Of a stretch of DNA of 64,000 bases, positions 25,045 through 34,446 are shown piece after piece. The notes beneath the pieces are model-generated. The model saw only the letters and a list, made by a program, of their open reading frames with translations, ran no database searches and was not told the origin of the DNA. The first letter of the stretch is position 1. Each line of letters starts with the position of its first letter. Where the stretch lies: positions 62,001-126,000 of the forward strand of contig CALUMK010000002.1 in the NCBI GenBank assembly GCA_944321735.1, given 5' to 3'. Both the position numbers and the translations under genes were made by a program. Source of the stretch: an uncultured Bacteroidales bacterium. GTDB taxonomy: Bacteria > Bacteroidota > Bacteroidia > Bacteroidales > P3.

Positions 25045-25476
25045 ATGTTTCAAAAGCTGTTTTGGATAATTAAGTATTTTATAACGACTTATCCATTGTC
25101 GTTGGTCATCGTTGCATTGGTTTCCTATCTGTCTTTGGCCAAAGTGCCAGAAACAGGGGTCGTGTTTAGTATTCCGTATGCGGACAAGCTGGTGCATTTC
25201 GTGATGTATTTTCTTTTGTCTGGGATGCTTTGGCTGGAATTCCTCCGGGTTTCATGCAAGAAGCATACTCCGGTGTGGCATGCTTGGGTAGGGGCTTGTT
25301 TGTTTCCGATTTTGTTCAGCGGGCTGATGGAATTGATGCAGTCGTGGTTTACGATGAACCGGGTGGCCAGTTGGAGTGATTTTGGCGCTAATGCTCTGGG
25401 GGTGGGACTTGCTTCTTTGGCAGGATGGCGGTTTTATCATTGGATGGAGTCTGTCCAGAAGGAGAAGAGAGGGTGA
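25045..25476 (+). CDS. VanZ-like membrane protein
   Basis: This 143-residue protein has four predicted membrane segments and the VanZ-family pattern (PYADKLVHFVMYFLLSG, then MELMQSW and DFGANALGV with conserved acidic residues near membrane edges). VanZ proteins are linked to teicoplanin resistance in enterococci. The role in Bacteroidetes is unknown and resistance should not be assumed. ATG 25045 follows AGGAAGG, a good ribosome site. The frame is open back to 24967, right beside the 197-bp element. A weak promoter (TTTG 24992-24995, TATATTTA 25019-25026) lies in that stretch. Confidence 0.85.
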   Translation: MFQKLFWIIKYFITTYPLSLVIVALVSYLSLAKVPETGVVFSIPYADKLVHFVMYFLLSGMLWLEFLRVSCKKHTPVWHAWVGACLFPILFSGLMELMQSWFTMNRVASWSDFGANALGVGLASLAGWRFYHWMESVQKEKRG

Positions 25477-25821
25477 AATCGGATTGGATGGGAGGAGGAT
25501 TTTGTCCAGTGATTATCACGTCTGTTTGTTAATCTATTGGTAGTCAGTATTTGTTTTTCTGTTTGACATAACAGGGGCTGTAATGCCGACTTTTGTTGGC
25601 AGGCATTTTGCTTGCAGGATAGGGTCTGTTGCCGGTCGGGAATGAATCCGAGGGGGACGTTATGGGGCATGGCGAAGGATTCCTACGTTTTTTTTGATTT
25701 GTCTGTCTTTGTAATTGGTTTGAAATCATTTTTTTGCTTGTTGTGAATGCTACGTGTGCAATAGCGCGGGCATGTGATGATTCTATGGGCTTCTTTTTTA
25801 GTCCGTCTTTACGGTGACTTT
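25477..25821. other. Intergenic stretch without a gene
   Basis: No coding frame of convincing composition is present. AATGCC (25582-25587) can pair with GGCATT (25602-25607) before a short T run, a weak candidate terminator for the VanZ-like gene. AT-rich sequence leads into the promoter at 25822. Nothing else is recognised. Confidence 0.4.
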
Positions 25822-25829
25822 TATTTTTG
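25822..25829 (+). promoter_or_regulatory. -7 box of the T9SS cargo cluster
   Basis: TATTTTTG matches the -7 consensus exactly and would place the transcript start near 25836, about 75 nt before the first cargo gene. It also excludes the in-frame upstream start at 25827. The -33 region (TTTAG near 25798) is poor. Confidence 0.45.
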
Positions 25830-25910
25830 TTATACCGGGCAGGCTTGTTCAAGGAGTTTCTTGGGCGATGGATAAGTCCGGGAACGAGTAATAACCAAAA
25901 TCCATGTATT

Positions 25911-28571
25911 ATGAAAACGAGGAGCTTTAATGCAATCAAAGGCTTTTTGGCCTGTTTGTTCTTTCTGCCGGCCGTAGCTTGGTCGCAAGGAGAACTGTAT
26001 GAAAATTTTAACCGGTCAAGTCTTGTGGACAATTTCCCGCCTTATGGATGGAGGCAAATCGATGCCGATGGGGATGGAGCCGGATGGCTTATTTCGACCG
26101 ACGGGGTCGATGGCACTATGGCGATGACCTCTTATATATCGACATTCGGGCAACAGTATAAGCCGGATAACTGGATGATAACATCGGCGCTTTCGGTCAA
26201 AAGCGAACAGGATACATTCTCTTATTGGGTCGGGTCTTATCTGGCGAGATCCAATTATTTGGAAATTTGGGTTTCGAGAGGCGAGCCTGTTTTGGAGGAT
26301 TTTACGGAAAGGATTGATTCGGTGACTTTTGACGGGACGGGAGAGACGGATAACCGAGGCTATCAGTCTTATGTCCGTTCTATCGGCCTGAAAGAGTTTG
26401 TCGGCGATACGATTTGGGTCGCATTCCGTTATTTGTACAAGCCTGAGCTCCCTAATATAGACAATACTATCGGTATTGCAGTCGATAATGTTTCCGGGCC
26501 GGAAGTGGTCCCGATGCAGACGGAAATCGGCGTGGAAGGCGTGTTGGTATCGGATGGGGTTTCGGAGCCTTGCGATATTACCGATCAGCCGGTAACGGTG
26601 ATCGTAGGGAATTATGGCACGAATGCGGTGTCTTCCTTTACGGTTTCCTGCCAGTCGTACGGATTGATGACCGATACGACGGCTTCGATGTCACCGATCA
26701 TTACCGAAAGGGTGGAGCGGACTTTGGCGCCGGGCGATACCTTGCATTATACTTTTGAAGAGTCTTTGCCGTTTGGGGATTATTTGAACGGGGTACGTTC
26801 CGAGGTCATGGTCCGGGCTTTTATCGGCTTGGAATCTGATGAATATCCGGTCAACGACACGGCTATCATTTCTTTCTATAAGCAGAATTCGTTTAAGCTG
26901 CCGATGCAGGTGGGCTTCGAGTCTGATCGGGATGCCGATCCCGATTACCAGTACTGGGACATATCGTATAGGCCCGAAAGCCAAAGCATGGCTCCATTCA
27001 GCGTAGGACAGAATCCCAAGTTCGCGTATGAAGGGAACAATTACCTGACTTGCGGGATTTATCCTCCGAGTTCCGGAGCGCCTACCAACGGGGAGGATTG
27101 CTTTGCCGCTACCCGTTGTTTATTGCTGGAAGAAGGGATGGACTACAGGGTCGATATGTTTTACGGGTTCAGGAAACTGGCAGAAGATTGGCCGCAGGGG
27201 CTGCATTTCCGCTTGATTTTAGGCAAGGATCAGGCCGATTTGATAAATCAGCCTTATACGGTGGTGCTGGATACCTTCTTGCAAAAAAACGGAGAACTGA
27301 TTACTCCGGAACTGGCAAATTATTCCTTTTTCTCGAGTTCGGATTTTTCAGTTGAGAAGACGGGCACTTATTATATGGGGCTTGTGTTCTACGGGGATTC
27401 CTTGGTAAAGGATTACACGGATAGCTGGATGATTTTCGTGGACAATTTTTCGTTGGTGGGCAGCGAGCAGGTTCTGCCTGTCGATTTGAGCTTGGAACAG
27501 ATGGTGCTCCCCTATGATTGCAATTTGACGGATGCCGAGCCGGTCCAATTCGTAATCCGGAACACTTCGGGCACTGCGGTATCGGATATAAGCGTGTCGT
27601 ACACGATTAATAACGGGGATGCGGTGCGTGAAACCGTCAAGGATACCGTGCATCCTAATGAATCGTTCGTGTACACGTTTGAACAGCTGGCTGATGTGTC
27701 GGATTTCGGCCGTTACCGGGTGGACGGCAATATATCTCACCCCCTGGATTCCAGCCTGGCCAACAATACCTTGACTTCGGTAGCCGTGAATTCGGAACCT
27801 CAATCCTTGCCTTATGCGGACGATTTTGAAGAGTATTCCACGCTGCTGGTGTTCGAGGATGAATGGCGGTCTGTGTATCAAACAGGGTACTATACTTGGA
27901 TGGCCGCATTCGACTATACGGAAGATACGGCTTATGCTTACAACGGGGTCGGTTTCATGGCCGATGCCAATGCCAACGAGCAGTATGTCGGGCAGAACGA
28001 TTGGGTGCTGAGCAAGTGTTTCAATTTCCAGAAAGATTCTGTTTACGAGATATCTTTCATGTATAGGATCGAGCAGGAAGGAACGGCAAAAGCTTCATTG
28101 CATGCATATATCATGGCCGCTTACGATACGGTTTCCAAGCTGATGGATGTGGCTCATTTGCAGGATGTGAGAAATGTGGATTACCAGGAGTGCACGATGC
28201 AATTCACAGCCGAAGAGGATTTTGTGGGGCACTTAGGCTTGCATTCGCAGGGCGAGGTGGGTGCTCCCATCCTGATGCTGGATGCTGTCCGGATTGCCAG
28301 TCCCAAGGAAGATGCGGCTAATGAATGCTTGGATAATGCGGAATTATCGGTTTATCCCAATCCGGCCAGCGATGTGTTCCATGTCCGAGCTTCTTTCCCT
28401 ATGTCTTCGGTTTCGGTTTATTCGATTTCCGGTGTCTTGCAGAAGAAGGTGGCGTGTGCTTCGGAAGAATGCACCCTGAATGTGTCGGGATGGGATGACG
28501 GAGTCTATCTGGTGGCGGTGGAAGACACCTATGGGAGGATTCATGTTTCGAAATTGGTAATTGGTTTGTAA
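25911..28571 (+). CDS. T9SS-secreted multidomain adhesin-like protein
   Basis: This 886-residue protein starts with a signal peptide (MKTRSFNAIKGFLACLFF, cleaved near AWSQG) and ends with a type A T9SS sorting domain (about residues 805-886, NAELSVYPNPASDVFHV to SKLVIGL). Between them are three cleaved-adhesin/choice-of-anchor-J type jelly-roll domains (about 25-200, 326-515, 631-800). They alternate with two Ig-like CARDB-type segments (about 203-322 and 520-628), which share CDITDQPV/CNLTDAEPV and GTAVS-like stretches. It should be exported and anchored at the cell surface. ATG 25911 is chosen because it begins the signal peptide. Ligand unknown. Confidence 0.85.
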   Translation: MKTRSFNAIKGFLACLFFLPAVAWSQGELYENFNRSSLVDNFPPYGWRQIDADGDGAGWLISTDGVDGTMAMTSYISTFGQQYKPDNWMITSALSVKSEQDTFSYWVGSYLARSNYLEIWVSRGEPVLEDFTERIDSVTFDGTGETDNRGYQSYVRSIGLKEFVGDTIWVAFRYLYKPELPNIDNTIGIAVDNVSGPEVVPMQTEIGVEGVLVSDGVSEPCDITDQPVTVIVGNYGTNAVSSFTVSCQSYGLMTDTTASMSPIITERVERTLAPGDTLHYTFEESLPFGDYLNGVRSEVMVRAFIGLESDEYPVNDTAIISFYKQNSFKLPMQVGFESDRDADPDYQYWDISYRPESQSMAPFSVGQNPKFAYEGNNYLTCGIYPPSSGAPTNGEDCFAATRCLLLEEGMDYRVDMFYGFRKLAEDWPQGLHFRLILGKDQADLINQPYTVVLDTFLQKNGELITPELANYSFFSSSDFSVEKTGTYYMGLVFYGDSLVKDYTDSWMIFVDNFSLVGSEQVLPVDLSLEQMVLPYDCNLTDAEPVQFVIRNTSGTAVSDISVSYTINNGDAVRETVKDTVHPNESFVYTFEQLADVSDFGRYRVDGNISHPLDSSLANNTLTSVAVNSEPQSLPYADDFEEYSTLLVFEDEWRSVYQTGYYTWMAAFDYTEDTAYAYNGVGFMADANANEQYVGQNDWVLSKCFNFQKDSVYEISFMYRIEQEGTAKASLHAYIMAAYDTVSKLMDVAHLQDVRNVDYQECTMQFTAEEDFVGHLGLHSQGEVGAPILMLDAVRIASPKEDAANECLDNAELSVYPNPASDVFHVRASFPMSSVSVYSISGVLQKKVACASEECTLNVSGWDDGVYLVAVEDTYGRIHVSKLVIGL

Positions 28572-28596
28572 TAATGGTTTGGTTTTAGTTGGGAGC

Positions 28597-28626
28597 TGCC
28601 CCGGATTTATTCCGGGGCAAGCTTTT
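28597..28626 (+). terminator. Hairpin between first and second cargo genes
   Basis: TGCCCCGGA (28597-28605) pairs with TCCGGGGCA (28611-28619) around a 5-nt loop, followed by AGCTTTTA. The T run is short and delayed, so it may only partly terminate. Confidence 0.55.
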
Positions 28627-28648
28627 ACATCGTGCAAATCGAAGTGTC

Positions 28649-30550
28649 ATGTGGTTTGATGAAAAGACAATCGGAATAGCAGCCATGCTTTTTCTGTCGG
28701 GAGGAATGCTGGCGGCACAGACTTATTTTGAGGAGGATTTCGAGCAGGTTCGATTTGATGGCAAGGCTGGCGATATTCCGGATTCATGGGTTCTCTATAA
28801 TGATGGGAACCGGGTGGATCAAACGTTTTATTATTGCGATGATGCGTGGAATGTGGTATCCGACAATGGGAATCAAGTGGCTGTATCCCCTTCTTGGTTC
28901 ACTCATGCCAACGCTTATGCGGATCGCTGGATGGTAAGTCCGGAAGTGGCCTTGCCCGATGGGGCTGAGGCGGTCTTGACCTTTTCTGCCCGTTCCTTTG
29001 ACAAAGGAGAGAAGGAATCCTATTATGTGTTGTTGTCTTTGCAAGGTGTTGATAAAGATGATTTTATTGATACTTTGCTTTATGTGGATGGCGAAGATGG
29101 CAATTGGACAAGAAGGGTGATTGATTTGTCGGCTTATTCGGGAAAGAAGATACGGTTGGCTTTTGTTCAACGTTCGCTGAATCGCTATGCCTTGTATGTG
29201 GATGATATCAAGGTGGCGGATTTGCAAAGACCGCAAATCTTGCTGCGGAATCTGTTGTATCCCGATATGGTGGAACCGGGGGCTCCCTTTTCCATTTCCG
29301 TACTGGCTGAAGCCGTGATGACCGAAGAAATGCATTCCTGCGTCTTGTCTTATACGATGGATACAGGGATAGCGACGGTGGCAGAGGTTGTTCCGTACGC
29401 TAAAGGATACGGCGAGGCTGCTTGGCGGTCGATGACGGTAACTACGGATACTTTGCGTATGGAAAAAATCGGGACAATGCCTTTCCGGGTCTGGGTGTCA
29501 TCGGTGAACGGGCGGGAAGATATTTTCTCGGACACTTTGTCCGGGTATGTGGAAGTATCGAGCCAAGGTTATTACCCGCGACGGACTTTGCTTGAGGTGT
29601 TCTCCAGCTCTACTTGCGGTCCGTGCGCCCAGGCGAATCCGTATCTGAGGGAGGCTTACGAGGCGGTCTTTGCCGGAGCATCGGCTGCCAAGCTTTCCGT
29701 CTTGAAATACCAGATGGATATTCCGGCTTCGGGAGATCCTTGCGTGATAACAGAGGGCTTGTACCGGAAGGAACTGTATTCCATATCCGGGATTCCGGCG
29801 GTTTTTCTTAATGGGGAGCGCTGTTCGTCTGCATCGGGCTGGACGGATTTTTCTTCGGTCTTGTCCAGTCGGGTGGAATCTGAGTGGAATCGGTTGTCTC
29901 CTTTTGAAATCGAGGCTGAAGGCATCCGGGAGGGAAGCTTTTTCCAAGTGGATGTCTCTTTGACCAATGCCGTGGCGTGCGATCCGGTCAAGCTGTACGT
30001 GGTCTTGGCAGAGGATTCCATTTGGCATGAAGCCCAAAGCAATGGAGAGACGGAATTTTTCCATGTGGCACGCAAGGTTCTGCCTTCGGCGTATGGGGAG
30101 GAGCTGGCTTTGACCAGTTCGGGTACAAGGCAGTTCTCCTATTCGGTGGATCTGGGTTCGGGCAATCCTCGGATTTTCGGCCCGTGGGAAGGCTTGTCCG
30201 CGGTGATTTTTGTTCAAGATGCCAATACCTTGGAAATCTTGCAATCCAGAACCATCCGCTTTGAACAGGAAAGTTCCAATGAGGGTGGTTCGGAATCGGT
30301 TTTCAATTTCAGGATTGCCCCGAATCCTTGCCGGGATGTTTGCCGGGTGGAATTCAGCATGGCAGAAGCTGCCTGTGTTTCCATGGCAATCGTGGATTTG
30401 CAAGGCAGGATTTGTTACCATGAGTCCGGACGGTATGGCGCAGGGACTCATGTCCTGGAACTGCCGGCGGAAAACTTGCGGCAAGGTGTTTATTTGCTGA
30501 GATTCAGCATGAATGGAAGGTCGTACATGAAAAAAGTAATAATATGTTAA
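28649..30550 (+). CDS. T9SS-secreted protein with Omp28/thioredoxin-like domain
   Basis: This 633-residue protein has an N-terminal signal peptide (MWFDEKTIGIAAMLFLSGG, cleaved near LAAQT), a choice-of-anchor-J jelly-roll domain (about residues 22-192) and an Ig-like segment (about 195-305). An Omp28/thioredoxin-like domain follows (about 307-430) with FSSSTCGPCAQANPYL, a CxxC redox motif. The C terminus (about 551-633, FNFRIAPNPCRDV to MKKVIIC) is a T9SS type A sorting domain. The role may be surface disulfide chemistry or binding, by inference from the CxxC. Start ATG 28649 begins the signal peptide. The frame is open back to 28589. Confidence 0.83.
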   Translation: MWFDEKTIGIAAMLFLSGGMLAAQTYFEEDFEQVRFDGKAGDIPDSWVLYNDGNRVDQTFYYCDDAWNVVSDNGNQVAVSPSWFTHANAYADRWMVSPEVALPDGAEAVLTFSARSFDKGEKESYYVLLSLQGVDKDDFIDTLLYVDGEDGNWTRRVIDLSAYSGKKIRLAFVQRSLNRYALYVDDIKVADLQRPQILLRNLLYPDMVEPGAPFSISVLAEAVMTEEMHSCVLSYTMDTGIATVAEVVPYAKGYGEAAWRSMTVTTDTLRMEKIGTMPFRVWVSSVNGREDIFSDTLSGYVEVSSQGYYPRRTLLEVFSSSTCGPCAQANPYLREAYEAVFAGASAAKLSVLKYQMDIPASGDPCVITEGLYRKELYSISGIPAVFLNGERCSSASGWTDFSSVLSSRVESEWNRLSPFEIEAEGIREGSFFQVDVSLTNAVACDPVKLYVVLAEDSIWHEAQSNGETEFFHVARKVLPSAYGEELALTSSGTRQFSYSVDLGSGNPRIFGPWEGLSAVIFVQDANTLEILQSRTIRFEQESSNEGGSESVFNFRIAPNPCRDVCRVEFSMAEAACVSMAIVDLQGRICYHESGRYGAGTHVLELPAENLRQGVYLLRFSMNGRSYMKKVIIC

Positions 30551-32481
30551 GCAAAAGGATATTGAGAAATTCCGTATGCCGAAAATGCAGGTCTGTCTAT
30601 GTGGCATCGGGAATGTTTTTCGCTTTGCTGATGCCTGTTTCGGTATCGCAGGCACAGGAAATGATTTCGGAAGAGGACGCTTATGTTCCAGGGGCATTGT
30701 ATGTGAAGTTTGCAGACAATGTGGTGAATTACGCCAAGTCTGCCCGGCGGGAGTGTTCGACATCGGTTTTGTTCCCAGTTAAAGCCGATGTGGCGCAATA
30801 CGGGCTGAAACCAATGGCTTATAGTATGCATATGTTTGATAATGAGTTTCTCGACAATGTGTTCCGTTTGGAGTTCGATAGCGTGTCTCGAACCGAGGCT
30901 TTGATACAGGCATTGAAAGCGGATCCCAGGGTGGTGTTTGTGGAGCGTGTCCCTATGCAGCAGTTGCGATGGACGGCTCCTGCTGTCAAATCTGGAGATG
31001 GACCGGATGATTATTTTTTTGGCAATATTGATAATATACCGACCTCTTGGCATTGGGATATGATTGGTTTTGATGAAATCTACGGGTATTATCAAGGAGA
31101 CGAATCGGTGAAAGTGGCCGTGGTGGACAATGCTGTATGGGGAGACCATGAGGACTTGCAGCTGGAGTCATCCAATTTGTATGATGCCGTGATGGGGATT
31201 CCGGGTGATGCGAATCCGCCTTCTTATGTGTCGCAGGATCAGCAAGGTTCAGCTATGGCTACCAGTGCGGCTTACGGGTGGTCGCATGGCACGCATTGTG
31301 CCGGGGTAGTAGGGGCATTGACGGACAATGGCATAGGTGTGGCTTCTTTGGCCTCAGGGGTCACGGTGATGGGGGTAAAGACGGCCGATGACAATGCCCA
31401 GGATATGGTTCGGGCTGTGCAGGGTGTGATATGGGCTGTGGAAAACGGAGCGGATATTGTCAGCATGTCGTATGGCTCGTCTAACTACAGTTCTGTTGAA
31501 GAGGCTGTCTATGCGGCCTGTTCGGAAAAAGGCGTGGTGATGATAGCCGCGGCAGGAAACGATGGCAAGGAGCAGTCCAATTACCCGGCATCGTATCCGG
31601 GTGTTATTTCCGTGGGGGCGCTGAATAGTGATGGAAGCCGGGCCTCCTTTTCCAATTACGGGCCGGACGTAGATGTGTGGGCGCCTGGGGGATATTTCGT
31701 GCAAGGCGATAGTCTTTTTGCTGATGTGATGATATTCAGCACGACTTATTGCATTTCTCAGTACTATGGGGACAAGGAGGCATTTTCTGGCAAGTATTAC
31801 GATATGATGGCAGGGACTTCGATGGCGACACCGGTCGTTTCTTCGATAGCAGCCTTGGTTTTATCGGTTCATCCGGGTTTGAATGGATACCAGATGGTGG
31901 AACTTTTGCGTCCGGCTTCGGGACAGTCTTGCGTTTATGTGCCGGATGTCTTGCGGAAATTGGAAACGGGCGAGGCTTTGCGTGTCAGAAACCTGCAAGC
32001 ACGCTGGAAAGAGGAGGATTCTATCCTGGAAATGCGTTGGGACGAGCCGGAACAGGCTGGTGTGGTTCGTTATTCCGTTTACAGGAACGGGGAATGGATA
32101 GGTACGGCTGGAAGTGCGACCCGTTTTAAGGCCGTATTGGCTGATACGGCCGGTTTTGTCGGGATACGCGCGGTCTATGAGGAAGATTCTTCATTCACGG
32201 TTTATGCCAAATTCAGTACTTGGGGTGATGGGGAGGACGAAACGCAAGTGGAATTCCGGGAGGTGGGAAGAGAGATTCGTGTGGATGGAAGTGTGGGTGT
32301 GCTTTATGTCCCGGACGGCTTGCCGTTTGACCGGATGGAACTGTTTTCTGTGGATGGGCGTTGCTGCCTGGCAGATAAAGGCAGGACGCAGTATGATGTA
32401 TCGAGTTTGCCCCACGGCATGTACATAGGTCGGTTGTGGCAAGGGAATGTGTTGTGCGGAGTGTTCAAAGTGGTGTTGTGA
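30544..32481 (+). CDS. T9SS-secreted subtilisin-like serine protease (S8)
   Basis: This 645-residue protease starts with a signal peptide (cleaved near SQAQEM, residue about 38), then a prodomain-like stretch (about 40-150) and the S8 catalytic domain (about 165-460). The triad is D195 in VVDNAVWGDHED, H248 in SHGTHCAG and S426 in AGTSMATP, with N339 in AAGND as the oxyanion residue. The aspartate is followed by NA rather than the usual [ST]G. A fibronectin-like segment and a shortened T9SS sorting domain (about 575-645) lacking the common YPNP motif follow. Its ATG overlaps the previous gene's stop by 7 nt, so the two are translationally coupled. Confidence 0.9.
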   Translation: MLSKRILRNSVCRKCRSVYVASGMFFALLMPVSVSQAQEMISEEDAYVPGALYVKFADNVVNYAKSARRECSTSVLFPVKADVAQYGLKPMAYSMHMFDNEFLDNVFRLEFDSVSRTEALIQALKADPRVVFVERVPMQQLRWTAPAVKSGDGPDDYFFGNIDNIPTSWHWDMIGFDEIYGYYQGDESVKVAVVDNAVWGDHEDLQLESSNLYDAVMGIPGDANPPSYVSQDQQGSAMATSAAYGWSHGTHCAGVVGALTDNGIGVASLASGVTVMGVKTADDNAQDMVRAVQGVIWAVENGADIVSMSYGSSNYSSVEEAVYAACSEKGVVMIAAAGNDGKEQSNYPASYPGVISVGALNSDGSRASFSNYGPDVDVWAPGGYFVQGDSLFADVMIFSTTYCISQYYGDKEAFSGKYYDMMAGTSMATPVVSSIAALVLSVHPGLNGYQMVELLRPASGQSCVYVPDVLRKLETGEALRVRNLQARWKEEDSILEMRWDEPEQAGVVRYSVYRNGEWIGTAGSATRFKAVLADTAGFVGIRAVYEEDSSFTVYAKFSTWGDGEDETQVEFREVGREIRVDGSVGVLYVPDGLPFDRMELFSVDGRCCLADKGRTQYDVSSLPHGMYIGRLWQGNVLCGVFKVVL

Positions 32482-32485
32482 CAGT

Positions 32486-34246
32486 TCAGACCTGTTTCAA
32501 TGCCTCGATGAACTCTTGGTCGGATTCGACTTTCATTTTGCGTTTGATGCGTGTCTTGGCCATGCTGATGGATTGCAGGGAGCGATCCATCAGTATGGCT
32601 ATTTCTTTGTTGGAAAGATTCAGGCTGAACAAGGCGCAGATGCGTTTCTCGTAAGGGGAGAGCGCGGGGAAGCTTAAAGACAGGCGTGAAAAGAAATCAC
32701 CGGCTGTTTGCTGGAAGTACAATTCAAATTCCTCCCAATTCCGGTTCATGTCCAGTTCTTCCACCATGTGTTCGGTTTCGTACAGCAGGAGCTTGTCTTT
32801 GGCTTGCAAGTTGCCGCTTTTCTTCAGTTGCTGCAGGTTTTCCAGGATGTTGGTGGCAATGTTGCTGATGCGTAGGAACAGCAATGAGTTGGATAGCAGG
32901 GTTTGGTTTTTGCTTCCGATTTCCGAGTTGAGGTGCTTTTCAAGCGTAGTGGCTCTTTCCCGGTTTTGGCGGTTGTTTTCTTCCATTTTCTTCAACGTGG
33001 CGCGATTGGTCTTTTTGAATCGGAAGAAGCGGCGGTAAAGGATGATGAACCCTGTCGCCGAACCGGCGGATAAAAGGCAGAGCATTCCAATCCATAGGTT
33101 ACGGTAGCGTACTTTGGCCTGCGCTAGCTCTATTTCTTGTGCTTTTTGCTGGAGCCTGTAGTCTTCCAGGCTGGCTTCCATTTTCTTGAAGTTTTTGGCT
33201 TGCTCTTCTTGCCAGAACTCCTTGATAAGGGAATTGTACATGTCGTAATATACGAAAGCCACTTTGTAATCTCCTTGTTCCTTGGCTATTTCGGCAAGCA
33301 GCCGGAGGGTCTCGGATTTCATTTGGGTCAATTCATTCTCTTCGAAATACTGCAAGGCGACCTTGGCTTCTTTTTCTGCTTGGTGGAATTGCCGGGCTTG
33401 GAACAGGTCGAGTGCATAGTTGTATTGGGAAAAACAGAGGATCCTTTTTTGGTTCTGTTCTGTGGCCAGTCGGATGGCTTCTTTGTAAAACTGGCTGGCT
33501 AACTGATGGTTGTTCAGTGCTGAATAGCCTTGTGCCATGTAGTGGAATGAGAGAATCTGCTTTTCTCCGGCATAGGCTTGTTCCATGGCAATCTGGTGGC
33601 ATTGGGCAAAGTAGGATATGGCCTCTTGGTATTGGTGCAAGTTGAGTTTGACAAGTCCCATGTTGGCTTTGGCTTTGAATAGGTTTTCTGTGTCTCGGGC
33701 TTGTTCGAAATACCGGGCGCTGTGCTTGAAATGGGCAAATGCGTCTTCGTAAGCGTTTTTGTGGGCGGCCATGATGCCTCGGCATAGATGTTGTTTGCCT
33801 TGGGCGTAAGCGTTGGGGTACAGGCTGTTCATTTTCCGCAGGAGCTCGCTGCAACTGGTGTAGTCGTTGGCCATGATGCTGTAGATGCAACGGTTCGCAA
33901 GAGCGTCCGTGTGCAGTTTCTGATAGGCGGCTTTTTCGTCGGGCGGGCAATGTTCGATTCCTTGTTCTGTTTGGAGGAGTATTTCGTTGGTGAGATCGTC
34001 CAATTCGTATTGTGCCAGAGAGAAAAGACAGTTGACCTGCCTGTTTTTGAAGAAAATCTCGTGATAGATATCCTTTTGCCGTTGGCAGAAACAGATAGCT
34101 TTTTCTATATAGGAGAGTCGTTTGTCAGGGTCGGGCGTTTTGTCTTCGTGGGTCAGGGAAACGAACAGGCTTATGGAATCCGTGGCGGGCAATGCAAGAG
34201 GGTGCAGGCAAAAAGATAGAAGGAGAATGCAGGCGAAGCGTTTCAT
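32486..34246 (-). CDS. Membrane TPR protein with LuxR-type DNA-binding domain
   Basis: This 586-residue regulator has a signal peptide (residues 1-20), a periplasmic helical repeat region of TPR type (about 55-330), a coiled coil (about 335-378) and one membrane helix (about 380-402). A cytoplasmic coiled coil follows, then a C-terminal helix-turn-helix (about 520-582, SPYEKRICALFSLNLSNKEI and QSISMAKTRIKRKM). Such proteins in Bacteroidetes are thought to sense periplasmic signals and bind DNA while membrane-bound. It converges on the T9SS protease with only 4 bp between stops, so regulation of that cluster is plausible but unproven. No clear promoter is seen upstream. Confidence 0.85.
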   Translation of the reverse strand: MKRFACILLLSFCLHPLALPATDSISLFVSLTHEDKTPDPDKRLSYIEKAICFCQRQKDIYHEIFFKNRQVNCLFSLAQYELDDLTNEILLQTEQGIEHCPPDEKAAYQKLHTDALANRCIYSIMANDYTSCSELLRKMNSLYPNAYAQGKQHLCRGIMAAHKNAYEDAFAHFKHSARYFEQARDTENLFKAKANMGLVKLNLHQYQEAISYFAQCHQIAMEQAYAGEKQILSFHYMAQGYSALNNHQLASQFYKEAIRLATEQNQKRILCFSQYNYALDLFQARQFHQAEKEAKVALQYFEENELTQMKSETLRLLAEIAKEQGDYKVAFVYYDMYNSLIKEFWQEEQAKNFKKMEASLEDYRLQQKAQEIELAQAKVRYRNLWIGMLCLLSAGSATGFIILYRRFFRFKKTNRATLKKMEENNRQNRERATTLEKHLNSEIGSKNQTLLSNSLLFLRISNIATNILENLQQLKKSGNLQAKDKLLLYETEHMVEELDMNRNWEEFELYFQQTAGDFFSRLSLSFPALSPYEKRICALFSLNLSNKEIAILMDRSLQSISMAKTRIKRKMKVESDQEFIEALKQV

Positions 34247-34355
34247 CTGATGCCAATGGCTTTGTAATGAGGTTGTAAGCAGTAAAATGTTTCAATGAGG
34301 CAAGCGGTAAGTACAAATTTTGTATCTACTTGAAGGATTTCGGAGGTTTGGGAAA

Positions 34356-34406
34356 CAGGAAGCATCCCGGGATTTTCCCGTAAAGGGATATTCGGGATGC
34401 TTCCTG
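34356..34406. terminator. Long hairpin after the C69 peptidase gene
   Basis: A perfect 14-bp stem (34356-34369 with 34393-34406) encloses a 23-nt loop that can itself pair CCC with GGG. No strong T tract follows on either strand. It lies 41 nt beyond the leftward peptidase stop and probably ends or protects that transcript. Confidence 0.6.
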
Positions 34407-34446
34407 TTCGATTTTGATGCCGAGTTTGTTTTCCGGCAGCCTTGGG

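Noticed and set aside
25045-25476. Glycopeptide resistance determinant
   Set aside because: VanZ-like membrane proteins are common in Bacteroidetes and no van cluster is present. The name reflects sequence resemblance only.
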